Source: Hyphomicrobiales bacterium 4NK60-0047b (GTDB taxonomy: Bacteria > Pseudomonadota > Alphaproteobacteria > Rhizobiales > HXMU1428-3). From it: a stretch of DNA of 64,000 nucleotides. The notes beneath the pieces are model-generated. The model was not told where the DNA came from. It made no database searches and saw only the letters and a list, made by a program, of their open reading frames with translations. The stretch spans positions 368,269 to 432,268 of the forward strand of contig BAABWY010000002.1 in assembly GCA_040367435.1 (NCBI GenBank), given 5' to 3'. Both the position numbers and the translations under genes were made by a program. Of the stretch, positions 27,332-35,491 are shown one piece after another (position 1 is the stretch's first letter; each line of letters begins with the position of its first letter).

Positions 27332-27604
27332 ATGTCGATAAAAGATTTTTTGTGGTCCATTTTTAAAGGTCTTTGTTATGCATCACTTTTTTTAGTGAGC
27401 ATTGGAGCTGCAGCTTTATTCTTCCCGTTTATTTTTGACCTGTGCCAGAATAAATCCGGAGGCATTATAGCATGTACGACCCCTTTCATCAGAACGATTT
27501 ATGAATTCGGCTTCACCGTCACTTTAATGTCCATCTATACAGGCTTTCCACTATTGCTGGCTTTAGCCGGTTTCATCTTCGCCATAAGACGGTTGTTTAG
27601 GTAG
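27332..27604 (+). CDS. Small two-helix membrane protein
   Basis: A 90-residue protein from ATG 27332 (MSIKDFLWSIFKG), selected because GCAGGTAAAAGC precedes it; a longer frame starts at 27287. Two hydrophobic segments at about residues 13-34 and 58-84 flank a short loop with two cysteines (FDLCQNKSGGIIACTTPF). No family recognised. It follows the ABC gene in the same direction, about 105 bases on. Confidence 0.6.
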   Translation: MSIKDFLWSIFKGLCYASLFLVSIGAAALFFPFIFDLCQNKSGGIIACTTPFIRTIYEFGFTVTLMSIYTGFPLLLALAGFIFAIRRLFR

Positions 27605-27626
27605 TAAGAGCCAATAAGCCCAAAAA

Positions 27627-28643
27627 TCACCAACATCCCTTCGGAGTAAGTGAAGCAAGTTTATAAAGCTCTGAAAGCGATGACAGGTCCCGCTTTGGTC
27701 CTCTAAAACGCACTGGCGGTTGTGAAATAAACCCGGAATTTGTCGCTTTCCCAAATACATATGAAAATGGATAAAAAGGCGCAAAACCTATCCTGAGGTC
27801 AGAAATCTTAAAACCCTGTTCACTGTTTTGATATGTGTAAAATCCGTTCGTAAACCACTCAAACCGTTTCACTGAACTCGGCAACTTCTGGTCTGCAAAG
27901 TGATCAGGAAGCTGAGTTAACCGTGGATATGATTTTAAATCAAGTTCACTACAGCCACTAAAAACACTGGTAGCCGCAGTATAAAATGTCGTATCGTCAA
28001 CAGCTAAGACCTGCCAGTAGAGAATGTTAAAAGGTGTAGGCTGCACATGGATACGCTTGCCAGCTAATTGCGGATGCTCAGAAGCTTTGCTTTTCACATA
28101 TAAATGGGCACTCATCCCAAGGATCAGGTAAAAGCTACTAAGTGCCAAACAAACTTGAACCAATCTCAGTGCTCGAGCTTGGCGTTTTCGAATGAGAAAT
28201 AAAAATCCAATCACACCAATAAGAAGTGTAAGCGTATAAATCGGATCAATAATAAAAACACTTGGAAACGCCACAGGAGAGCCAACGTCTAGTGGCCAAA
28301 AAATTTGCGTACCATAGGTCGTTAATGAATCAAGCAAACTATGAGTGATCAAACATAACCAAACCGTAAGCAGCATGAATGAATATGAAATTCGTTCATT
28401 TTTAAAAATAAAGTTCGCAAAAGCTGCAATGAAGGGGGCAACCGCAGTTTGTACAAACAAAGAATGACTGAACCCACGATGATAGGTGACAGAATCAAGT
28501 GCATTATCAAAAGGGAGAAATGAATCCAGGTCAGGCAAGGTCGCAACTACACCGCCCAAAGCAACAGCACGAAGGCCAAGTTTTGGACCAAGCAGTGCGG
28601 CAGCAACAGTTGAACCAAGAACAAATTGAGAGACAGAATCCAT
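27627..28643 (-). CDS. YdjM-type membrane-bound metal-dependent hydrolase
   Basis: A 338-residue protein from ATG 28643 (MDSVSQFVLGSTVAAALLG); a longer start at 28652 adds MTF. The family's metal-binding pattern is visible: LPDLDSF near 38, HRGFSHSL near 55-62 and LITHSLLDSLTTYGTQIFWP near 105-125. Several membrane helices occupy the first 180 residues, with a soluble C-terminal part. Members of this family (PF04307) are inner-membrane proteins of unclear substrate. The final 22 bases before 27627 separate it from the convergent small gene. Confidence 0.88.
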   Translation of the reverse strand: MDSVSQFVLGSTVAAALLGPKLGLRAVALGGVVATLPDLDSFLPFDNALDSVTYHRGFSHSLFVQTAVAPFIAAFANFIFKNERISYSFMLLTVWLCLITHSLLDSLTTYGTQIFWPLDVGSPVAFPSVFIIDPIYTLTLLIGVIGFLFLIRKRQARALRLVQVCLALSSFYLILGMSAHLYVKSKASEHPQLAGKRIHVQPTPFNILYWQVLAVDDTTFYTAATSVFSGCSELDLKSYPRLTQLPDHFADQKLPSSVKRFEWFTNGFYTYQNSEQGFKISDLRIGFAPFYPFSYVFGKATNSGFISQPPVRFRGPKRDLSSLSELYKLASLTPKGCW

Positions 28644-28749
28644 AAAAGTCAAACCCTTTACATGTGAAAGAAATCAATTGATAAAAGGGCTATCATTTCG
28701 GCAATCATATGGCGAATAAAAAAGTTAAAATCAAAAATGTTTGATGAAT

Positions 28750-28968
28750 TTACAATCTACATGTACTCATGCCAACTATTCTATATAACGGGCAAAAGCG
28801 AATAAACGCAGTTAAAATGAGAATAGCTCCAACAATGTGAGCGCCATAATAAAAAGGTTGGCTTTCCCAAATATCTGATACATAAAAATAAGGCGCTGCG
28901 ATAAGAGCAATGCCAACAACAATACGAAGAATTTGATCTAAACGGCCAACATTTGCTGATTTAAACAT
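28750..28968 (-). CDS. DUF2892 membrane protein
   Basis: A 72-residue protein with the DUF2892 signature: N-terminal NVGRLDQILRIVVGIALI, two membrane helices, and FIRFCPLYRIVGMSTC at the end. This matches the membrane module otherwise attached to YgaP rhodaneses. The two C-terminal cysteines are conserved in the family. Function unknown; it stands alone with its own AGGAAAA ribosome site. Confidence 0.88.
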   Translation of the reverse strand: MFKSANVGRLDQILRIVVGIALIAAPYFYVSDIWESQPFYYGAHIVGAILILTAFIRFCPLYRIVGMSTCRL

Positions 28969-29095
28969 AGAATTTTCCTAAAGTTTCTTTTCGACATTAA
29001 AATATTGAAGCAAATAAAAGGATACGGCTGTAACTTAGTCACATAACAAGGCCACAGATCAAAAATAATTAGCTGCAAAATAAAGATTTAAAAAA

Positions 29096-30406
29096 ATGGA
29101 AATCACAATAAAAGCTCTCGGTCCTCGCGGTGATGGGTATTACGAAAGTGATAGAGAAACAAACTCTAAAAAAGATGAGTTTCGAACGAACCGAATTTAT
29201 GTCGATCGCAGTGTGCCAGGTGACAAGCTGGAAGTAAAAACACGCCGTAATAAAGAGGGTGGAATCCAGGGCGAAATCGTAAAAATTATTGAGCCATCGA
29301 AAGATCGAGTGAAAGCACCTTGTCCGTCTTATAATGTATGCGGTGGCTGTACACTACAGCATGTAAGTGAGACATTTTATAAAACGTGGAAGCAAGAGCT
29401 TATCATTGAGGCCTTAAACCGCCAGTCATTAGAGCCAAAGGCAGTTTTAGAGCCAATCTATATCGGTGAAGGCAGTCGTCGGCGGGTTACCTTCAGTGCC
29501 TTTAAACAAAGAGACAAAGTCATTTTGGGTTATAAAAAAAGGCGCTCAAAAATGATTAACGATATTGAAAATTGTTTAATCGCTGATCCTGAACTTATGA
29601 AACTGCAACCCATTTTAAAAAAGCATTTAGCTGACTGTCTGCAAGCAGGTCGCGTCGTTGATGTTTTGATCCAAAAAATAAATGGCGTTTTTGATGTTGT
29701 CTTCACTGGTGAGGTTGGCAAAAAAGGCAATCCTGACTTAAGCGTGATGCAAATGGCAGCTGACTTAATTCAAGACACCAAAATCACACGACTTTCTTGG
29801 CGTGAAAAATTCCATGATGAATGTGACGTCATCGTCGAAAAAGAGCCAATTAAAATCAAGTTCGGAAATCTGGAAATCAAGTTACCTCCGGCCTCATTTT
29901 TACAACCCACTGAAGCAGGTGAAGCAGAACTGATAAAAGCAGTTGTAAATTTACTCCCCAAAGAAGGTCGATGCGCAGATCTCTTTTGTGGCTGTGGGAC
30001 CTTTACCGGACCGATGCTAAAGAATTTGATGAAGGGAGCAGTAGATGCTTTTGAAACCAATCAAACGGCAGTAGATGCACTAAACCGAGAAGCAAGATTT
30101 AAAGGCTTACCTTTAAATGCAATAGAGCGTGATTTGTTTAAACTCCCTTTAAATTTAGATGAACTCAATAAATACGATGCTCTAGTGTTCGACCCTCCAA
30201 GAGCCGGCGCAAAAAAACAAGTAGCGTTGTTAGCTAACTCAAACATTAAAACTATTATCGCTGTTTCTTGTAATCCCATCACCTTTGCACGTGATGCACG
30301 CTTTTTAATTGAAGGTGGTTATGAATTTGAAAGCATTCAGCTCATCGATCAATTCACTCAATCTCACCATGTTGAAATGGTCGGTGCTTTTAGAAAGGAT
30401 GTTTAA
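29096..30406 (+). CDS. RNA m5U methyltransferase (RlmD/TrmA/RumA family)
   Basis: A 436-residue SAM-dependent methyltransferase. The N-terminal TRAM-like region is followed by a 4Fe-4S cluster site with Cys76, Cys82, Cys85 and probably Cys160. The SAM-binding segment is DLFCGCGTFT at 295-304, the NPPR-equivalent is FDPPRAG at 365-371, and the catalytic nucleophile is Cys392 in AVSCNPITFARD. It methylates uridine-C5 in 23S rRNA or tRNA; which base cannot be told from sequence alone. It precedes a tRNA gene on the other strand. Confidence 0.9.
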   Translation: MEITIKALGPRGDGYYESDRETNSKKDEFRTNRIYVDRSVPGDKLEVKTRRNKEGGIQGEIVKIIEPSKDRVKAPCPSYNVCGGCTLQHVSETFYKTWKQELIIEALNRQSLEPKAVLEPIYIGEGSRRRVTFSAFKQRDKVILGYKKRRSKMINDIENCLIADPELMKLQPILKKHLADCLQAGRVVDVLIQKINGVFDVVFTGEVGKKGNPDLSVMQMAADLIQDTKITRLSWREKFHDECDVIVEKEPIKIKFGNLEIKLPPASFLQPTEAGEAELIKAVVNLLPKEGRCADLFCGCGTFTGPMLKNLMKGAVDAFETNQTAVDALNREARFKGLPLNAIERDLFKLPLNLDELNKYDALVFDPPRAGAKKQVALLANSNIKTIIAVSCNPITFARDARFLIEGGYEFESIQLIDQFTQSHHVEMVGAFRKDV

Positions 30407-30459
30407 TTGAATTTTCAGTTTGTAATTTGGAAGCATCAAGCAACAAACAGGCTAGCCTG

Positions 30460-30536
30460 TGGCGTCCCCGAGTGGATTCGAACCACTGGCCCCCAGATTA
30501 GGAATCTGGTGCTCTATCCAGCTGAGCTACGGGGAC
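30460..30536 (-). tRNA. tRNA-Arg (anticodon CCT)
   Basis: A 77-nt cloverleaf on the minus strand. Acceptor GTCCCCG pairs with CGGGGAC, the D arm contains GCTCAGCTGGATAGAGC, the anticodon stem is CCAGA/TCTGG with loop TTCCTAA (anticodon CCT, reading AGG), and the T arm is AGTGG TTCGAAT CCACT. The discriminator G and the 3' CCA are encoded in the DNA. It lies between two + strand genes. Confidence 0.95.
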
Positions 30537-30808
30537 TTTAAAAGAACTGAAAATCAATAAAATCTAGATAAAACCCTATTAAATAAAAGGTCAAGACTGA
30601 TTGTAATGAAAACGTTTTTAAAGGTCGTCCTCTATCGTAAAGACCACCTGTTTATATTAGCCATCGGTTGAAAATTCTCTATAAATTTTATTGCTATTAT
30701 TTCAACGTCTATAGTACGATTTTAAAGGTAATTTGAGATGTAGTTTCATGTAAGCTACGGGTGAAATAGATTTCAATTAAATGTTAGCACTCAGCCATGA
30801 GCCATTAA

Positions 30809-31594
30809 ATGACGCATAAGTCCATTAAGTATTTCAGTCTGGTTTTTGGTTTACTATTCATCACACCACAAGCAGCATTCACCAAAGAAAAGCTCAGAGC
30901 ATGTCTCCAGCTACCAGAAGGTATGGGCGTTGTAAAAGAAATCTCAAAAAAAAATGTCATCACACTTAAGGGTGGAAAAAAACTGGTGATGGCGAATATC
31001 TATGAACAGAATCCAGAATCCCATCAATTTATGAAAAAAAAATTGATGGGTAAGAAGATTTCTTTCTACTCATCGGGACGATTAAAAGATCGATATAATC
31101 GGTTAATCGTCCAAATCGTTTATAAAGATGGAAAAGTCTCAAATTGGTTACAAGAAACACTCATAGAAAAAGGCTTTGCGGCAACGATGGCCCTACCCAC
31201 AAACTGGATATGTGCAATTGAATTATTAAAAATAGAAAACTTAGCGCGAGACCGCACTGCTGAAACCCAAAATCTAAATTTTCACTTTCCCATTCTCAAA
31301 GCTGAAAATACAAAAAGCTTAAACCAAAAACAACAAGGCTCCTTTCAACTTGTCAAAGGTAAGGTCCTGTCTATTAGCCGAACAACACAAAACACATATA
31401 TAAATTTTTCAAAAAATTGGCGTAAAGATTTCACTGCAGTTATTAGCAATCATTTGTTGAAACGAAAAAAGAGCCGGTGGCCAAAATTAAAATTGTTAAA
31501 AGGAAAAACCATCATTTTGAGGGGATGGTTAGATCATTATAATGGTCCACTAATCCGTCTGGAGACACCAGAAATGATAGAAATAATGAATTAA
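30809..31594 (+). CDS. Secreted protein with a degenerate thermonuclease-like (SNase) domain
   Basis: A 261-residue protein with a signal peptide (hydrophobic about 7-24, end near AAFTKEK). The first half resembles a staphylococcal-nuclease OB fold: ITLKGGKKLVMANIYEQNPESHQFMKKKLMGKKISFYSSGRLKDRYNR-type order, including the family's DRYGR-like DRYNR and WLQETLIEKGFA. The usual catalytic DTPE and second Glu are not seen, so activity is doubtful. The second half has another OB-like stretch (VKGKVLSISRTTQNTYINF). Not resolved further. Confidence 0.65.
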   Translation: MTHKSIKYFSLVFGLLFITPQAAFTKEKLRACLQLPEGMGVVKEISKKNVITLKGGKKLVMANIYEQNPESHQFMKKKLMGKKISFYSSGRLKDRYNRLIVQIVYKDGKVSNWLQETLIEKGFAATMALPTNWICAIELLKIENLARDRTAETQNLNFHFPILKAENTKSLNQKQQGSFQLVKGKVLSISRTTQNTYINFSKNWRKDFTAVISNHLLKRKKSRWPKLKLLKGKTIILRGWLDHYNGPLIRLETPEMIEIMN

Positions 31595-31619
31595 AAAATA
31601 AAAATATAAGAAGAAAAAA

Positions 31620-32261
31620 ATGACATTAGACCAAAAACCAAAATTAAGTATCGATCATCTAACTGTAACAGCCTCTAAATTAGAAGATGGTGTAGACTAT
31701 GTTCGTGAGTGTTTAAATGTTGATATTCCAGTAGGAGGTAAGCATGAACTTATGAGCACTCATAATCACTTACTTCGTCTGGGTGAGAGTGTTTTTTTAG
31801 AAATTATCGCAATTGATCCAAACGCAAAAAAACCTAATCACGCAAGATGGTTTGCCCTTGATGATAAAGGTGATGAAGAGCCAAAATTAGCCGGTTGGGT
31901 AGCAGCAACGAATAATATTGAAAGAAGTCTAGAGCTAGCACCAAAAGAATCTGGCAATTCAACAAAAATATCAAGAGGAGAAATCTTCTGGCATATGAGC
32001 ATAACTCAAGATGGCTCAATGCCATTTGAAGGCGCATATCCAACTCTAATCATGTGGCCAGATGGACCACACCCGGCCACCAGAATGGAAGATAAGAACT
32101 GTACTTTGAAATCATTTTGTATCGCCCATCCCAAAGCGAATGAGTTGAAAAATTACCTTGAAGGCCAATTTGAAGATGAACGAGTAAGCATTTCGGAAGC
32201 TGTAGATTTACAGCTTAGGGCAGAAATAAATACGCCAACTGGTGTTAAAATACTTACTTAA
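31620..32261 (+). CDS. Glyoxalase-like (VOC superfamily) protein
   Basis: A 213-residue protein with the N-terminal pattern of glyoxalase-like domain 3: LSIDHLTVTASKLEDGVDYVRE, GKHELMSTHNHLLRLGESVFLEIIAIDPNA. The metal-site His and Glu candidates lie at HLTV, THNH and FLEI. The usual VOC fold is present once, with a diverged second half. Its substrate is unknown. It follows the SNase-like gene by 25 bases, so they may share a transcript, and it ends at a shared terminator with carD. Confidence 0.8.
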   Translation: MTLDQKPKLSIDHLTVTASKLEDGVDYVRECLNVDIPVGGKHELMSTHNHLLRLGESVFLEIIAIDPNAKKPNHARWFALDDKGDEEPKLAGWVAATNNIERSLELAPKESGNSTKISRGEIFWHMSITQDGSMPFEGAYPTLIMWPDGPHPATRMEDKNCTLKSFCIAHPKANELKNYLEGQFEDERVSISEAVDLQLRAEINTPTGVKILT

Positions 32262-32281
32262 GTGCAAAAATAGCCAATAAA

Positions 32282-32309
32282 AAACGCCCGGAAAATTTCC
32301 GGGCGTTAT
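32282..32309. terminator. Bidirectional terminator between glyoxalase-like gene and carD
   Basis: Stem AACGCCCGGAAA / TTTCCGGGCGTT with A/T-rich flanks. The preceding AATAGCCAATAAAA is also found before the terminator at 34367. Confidence 0.85.
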
Positions 32310-32332
32310 AATCTTCAGAAATAAAAAGATGA

Positions 32333-32914
32333 TTAAGCAGCAGCTTCTTCAGAACCTGTAGAGCCATCAGTATCAAGAGATTTGTCTCTATTGGCTTGAG
32401 CAGCTTTTGAAAGAACCGCGGTGATTTTTTGAACGGCACCAGCTTCATCAAGCTTTTCAATAGCCGCAACTTCACGAGCTAAGCGACCAAGGGCAGCTTC
32501 AAACAATTGGCGTTCTGAGTAAGATTGCTCAGGTTGAGTATCACAGCGATAAAGATCGCGAACAACTTCAGCAATAGAAATTAGATCACCAGAATTGATT
32601 TTCGCTTCATATTCCTGAGCGCGACGAGACCACATAGTCCGCTTAATGCGTGCTTTGCCTTTTAATGTTGTGTAGGCTTTTTTCACAATGTCTTCTTCAG
32701 CAAGTTTACGCATGCCAACACTTTCAGCTTTCGCTGTAGGAACACGGAGAATCATTTTGTCTTGTTCAAATTCAAGTACAAATAGCTCAAGGCTGATGCC
32801 TGCAACTTCTTGGGTCTCTATTTCAAGAATCTTCCCAACACCATGAGAAGGATAAACAACATATTCATTGATTTTAAAACCATTTTTCTGAACTGATTTT
32901 TTACGTGCAGCCAT
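32333..32914 (-). CDS. carD: CarD/CdnL-type RNA polymerase-binding regulator
   Basis: A 193-residue protein. The N-terminal Tudor-like RNAP-interaction domain reads EYVVYPSHGVGKILEIETQEVAG ... FVLEFEQDKMILRVP, and the C-terminal helical domain includes RTMWSRRAQEYEAKINSGDLISIAEVVRDL with the conserved W that stabilises open complexes at rRNA promoters. An Ala/Glu-rich tail follows. CarD is essential in several alphaproteobacteria. It lies near fdxA and the S4/helicase pair in the order seen in other Rhizobiales. Confidence 0.95.
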   Translation of the reverse strand: MAARKKSVQKNGFKINEYVVYPSHGVGKILEIETQEVAGISLELFVLEFEQDKMILRVPTAKAESVGMRKLAEEDIVKKAYTTLKGKARIKRTMWSRRAQEYEAKINSGDLISIAEVVRDLYRCDTQPEQSYSERQLFEAALGRLAREVAAIEKLDEAGAVQKITAVLSKAAQANRDKSLDTDGSTGSEEAAA

Positions 32915-33727
32915 ACTCTCTCTCTCTTCAAAGTTAACCTAATCGTCTCTTTAAAAAAGAAAAACGATTAAGTTTTAAAATCTCGCAGCAAGTTTTACAG
33001 GCAAAAGCCAAACTTGATTAAGTTTTAAGGGAAGAACAAGCATTAAGACATTAAATCAAGCGTATGGCTTAATTTAATAATCGCTCACCCTGTGACATTT
33101 CCCTCTGTCCCACCATTTTTATTTATAAATTGCCAAATGAATTGAGAATTGGCCATTTATTCAGTGGGTAAAATTTTTTGTTAATGAGCACAAAATAGGT
33201 CTTACTCTGGCTCAATTTTTGGACCATAAACTTAATCTGAAGAAGTGCTTCTAAAGTTAATGCTTGTGATCATAAAAGTTTGAAATCATTTAGGTAAAAC
33301 AGCCTCGACAGATAATAAAGCCTCAATTGTAAGAGAACCCCTTACTAAAGGGACACCACATTAAATAACGCATACCAAAACGCGCAAAATCAGTGGTTCA
33401 AAAAACTGTTTGCCAATAATATTAATAACTCAGTTGCGAATATAACACATTTTTAACAATTAGAAAAGCTGTCCAGCTTTGATTCCATGAAAATTGTTAC
33501 AAAAAGTAAATATTTTAATATCAGCTTCACTAAAATTGAAACCTCAAAGCCTTAATATCCTCACTTTAGAGCTATTTAAGGTTATAGGCGGCTATATCAG
33601 GTCAATCTCTTACATTGATAAAAAGATTAAGCATCATGGGGAAAAGTTGAATTTTTCAGCTAAAACAACCGAAATTAAGCCAGTTTCACTTAAAACTGTT
33701 ATTTATGTACTTTACTGATTTTGGGGG
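32915..33727. other. 813-base region without a convincing gene
   Basis: AT-rich spacer upstream of carD. A 74-codon frame at 33494-33718 has no ribosome site and no recognisable domain, so I do not call it. The large size leaves room for a carD promoter and perhaps a small RNA, but no hairpin with T-run is evident. Confidence 0.5.
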
Positions 33728-34225
33728 TTAACGCAGGCATGAAGCTTCAAACCGCTTGAGACGGTTGGTAGCTGATTTTTGATTTTCTCCTAGTTGAATG
33801 AAGAAATCACCAATATCAGAAAGTTTCCGCCTTAACTTGATTTTGTTCTCCATGCAGGAACAGTAAGATGAGCATTTCGGTGCTCCCTCACATTTACTGC
33901 GACATGAAGATGAGAAAAATTTGATAGCGGTTTGTCCAGAACATTGTGAAATAAGAGCTTTGTTTTCCTGAGGTTCACTTAGAACCTTATAGATATCAGA
34001 TCTTTCAGCCTTATCTTCAACACGCCCTCGAATGCATTGGCAATACGATGTGCAAAATGCTTTCTCGCCTTTTTTCTTCAGGCATGATTTTTTACAAGAG
34101 GTCTCAACCACACCTAATAACTCTTTAGTTTCAGTGGATGGTTTTGATGAGGCAGGACTAAGTGAGAGAATACTAAAGGCAAGGCAAAGAAAACTATGAA
34201 AGAACGCTTTATAATAAATAGACAT
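33728..34225 (-). CDS. Secreted cysteine-rich protein with an internal duplication
   Basis: A 165-residue protein from ATG 34225 (MSIYYKAFFHSF), where AAAGAG precedes the start and a signal peptide follows (to about SSA). Two copies of a cysteine unit are visible, C-x3-C-x(8-9)-C-x2-YCxC: CKKSCLKKKGEKAFCTSYCQC and CRSKCEGAPKCSSYCSC, each followed by a similar helical stretch ending in LSEP or LSDI. These probably form disulphides in the periplasm. No family recognised. A longer frame to 34276 lacks a start site. Confidence 0.7.
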   Translation of the reverse strand: MSIYYKAFFHSFLCLAFSILSLSPASSKPSTETKELLGVVETSCKKSCLKKKGEKAFCTSYCQCIRGRVEDKAERSDIYKVLSEPQENKALISQCSGQTAIKFFSSSCRSKCEGAPKCSSYCSCMENKIKLRRKLSDIGDFFIQLGENQKSATNRLKRFEASCLR

Positions 34226-34366
34226 TAAAATCTCTTTATGAGGTGACTCAAAACAAAACCCTAAAAAATCAAACAATATAGATCCTAAAGAGCGATAAGG
34301 TTTTTATATATCATATGGTTATGCAGGGAAATACAACAAAAATGTCACGAGTACGATAAAATGCAC

Positions 34367-34425
34367 AATAGCCAATAAAAAACAGCCCTTCTAAATGCTT
34401 TGGAAGGGCTGTTTTTATTGGCTAT
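34367..34425. terminator. Large bidirectional terminator after fdxA
   Basis: Long inverted repeat: AATAGCCAATAAAAA, then CAGCCCTTC / GAAGGGCTG, then TTTTTATTGGCTATT. Stem nearly 25 bp with A-run and T-run on the two sides. Confidence 0.88.
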
Positions 34426-34449
34426 TCGAATAATTTAAAGAGTTAAGGC

Positions 34450-34788
34450 TTAATCGCCTTCACCTGGCGCTTCTGAGAAAAATTGCTCAAATTTATTTTC
34501 AACTTCAGCATACTTCTCTGCGTCAGCAGGTGCATCTTTTTTCAAAGTAATATTTGGCCACTTTTCAGAAAAGTCTCTGTTTAAATCTAGCCATTGTTCA
34601 ATTCCAGGCTCCGTGTCAGCTTTAATAGCATCAACAGGGCATTCCGGCTCACATACACCACAATCGATGCATTCGTCAGGATGAATAACAAGCATATTCT
34701 CCCCTTCATAAAAGCAGTCAACCGGACACACTTCAACGCAGTCCGTATGTTTGCATTTAATGCATTTATCATCGACAATATAAGTCAT
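34450..34788 (-). CDS. fdxA: Seven-iron ferredoxin FdxA
   Basis: A 112-residue ferredoxin from ATG 34788 (MTYIVDDKC). The ligand pattern Cys9-x7-Cys17-x3-Cys21 with Cys12 and Cys25 nearby, then [12 protein letters not shown], fits one 3Fe-4S and one 4Fe-4S cluster as in Azotobacter-type ferredoxin I. The C-terminal half has [18 protein letters not shown] typical of FdxA. It is a low-potential electron carrier. A longer frame to 34800 adds MRRT; the family starts at MTYIV. Confidence 0.95.
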   Translation of the reverse strand: MTYIVDDKCIKCKHTDCVEVCPVDCFYEGENMLVIHPDECIDCGVCEPECPVDAIKADTEPGIEQWLDLNRDFSEKWPNITLKKDAPADAEKYAEVENKFEQFFSEAPGEGD

Positions 34789-35079
34789 AGTTCGCCTCAA
34801 GATACGAATTGCATGTGCAATTCACTAATTTAAATCAAATGTAAAAAGCTCAAGTCGCTTTCTTCAAGCCACTTCGAAATCCATGAGTACCAGCTAAGAA
34901 TTGGATTTAAATTTTCAAGCTGGCATCAAGCCAAGCGTTAAAAAGCAAGAGCCCAATGTTTAGTTGCTATTCAATATTGCAAAAAAGAAAAGAGAGCAAT
35001 CTGAAAATTCGAGGTCTATGCTCTAACCCATTCCTAAAAAGAGTACAAGCCGCGAAAAAGAAATAGTTTTATCCATTTT
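34789..35079. other. Region between fdxA and the S4 gene
   Basis: About 290 bases of AT-rich sequence with no gene, repeat or hairpin I can support; probably the fdxA promoter. Confidence 0.5.
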
Positions 35080-35481
35080 TCATAAATCTTGAGGATCTGG
35101 TTTTATAGAATCGTACTTCCGGCGATCTTTTTTCGTCGGACGCCCTTCTCCCTTAGGACGACTTGGCGTTTTAGCAATAAACCTTCCAGGTTTCGGACGT
35201 GGCGCCTCTTTTGGAGTGATATCATTATAAAGTTCTTTAGCTTCACTAGCTGGTCCGCGGCGGACCCCAAGCTCTAAAATTTCAATGATCTTCAAATCTC
35301 GGTTGATCATTGATGTAATGACATCTCCCTTACGAACAAGAGATGATGGTTTGCTCACTTTAACCTTATTTACCCGTAATTTTCCGGCTTCAACCAGACG
35401 TCCAGCCAAACTACGCGATTTAACCAATCGCGAATAAAAAAGCCATTGATCTATGCGTCGTTCAGTAACGTCCTTACTCAT
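35080..35481 (-). CDS. S4-domain RNA-binding protein (Hsp15 type)
   Basis: A 133-residue protein. The S4 RNA-binding domain occupies about residues 8-70 (RIDQWLFYSRLVKSRSLAGRLVEAGKLRVNKVKVSKPSSLVRKGDVIT), with a basic, proline-rich tail. It resembles Hsp15, which rescues stalled 50S subunits in E. coli. It begins 10 bases downstream of the helicase stop, so the two form an operon, as is common in Rhizobiales. Confidence 0.9.
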   Translation of the reverse strand: MSKDVTERRIDQWLFYSRLVKSRSLAGRLVEAGKLRVNKVKVSKPSSLVRKGDVITSMINRDLKIIEILELGVRRGPASEAKELYNDITPKEAPRPKPGRFIAKTPSRPKGEGRPTKKDRRKYDSIKPDPQDL

Positions 35482-35491
35482 CTAGCCTAAC

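Noticed and set aside
33494..33718. 74-codon plus-strand ORF in the gap upstream of carD
   Set aside because: No ribosome site or homology I recognise; Lys/Ile/Leu-rich composition expected for AT-rich noncoding DNA.
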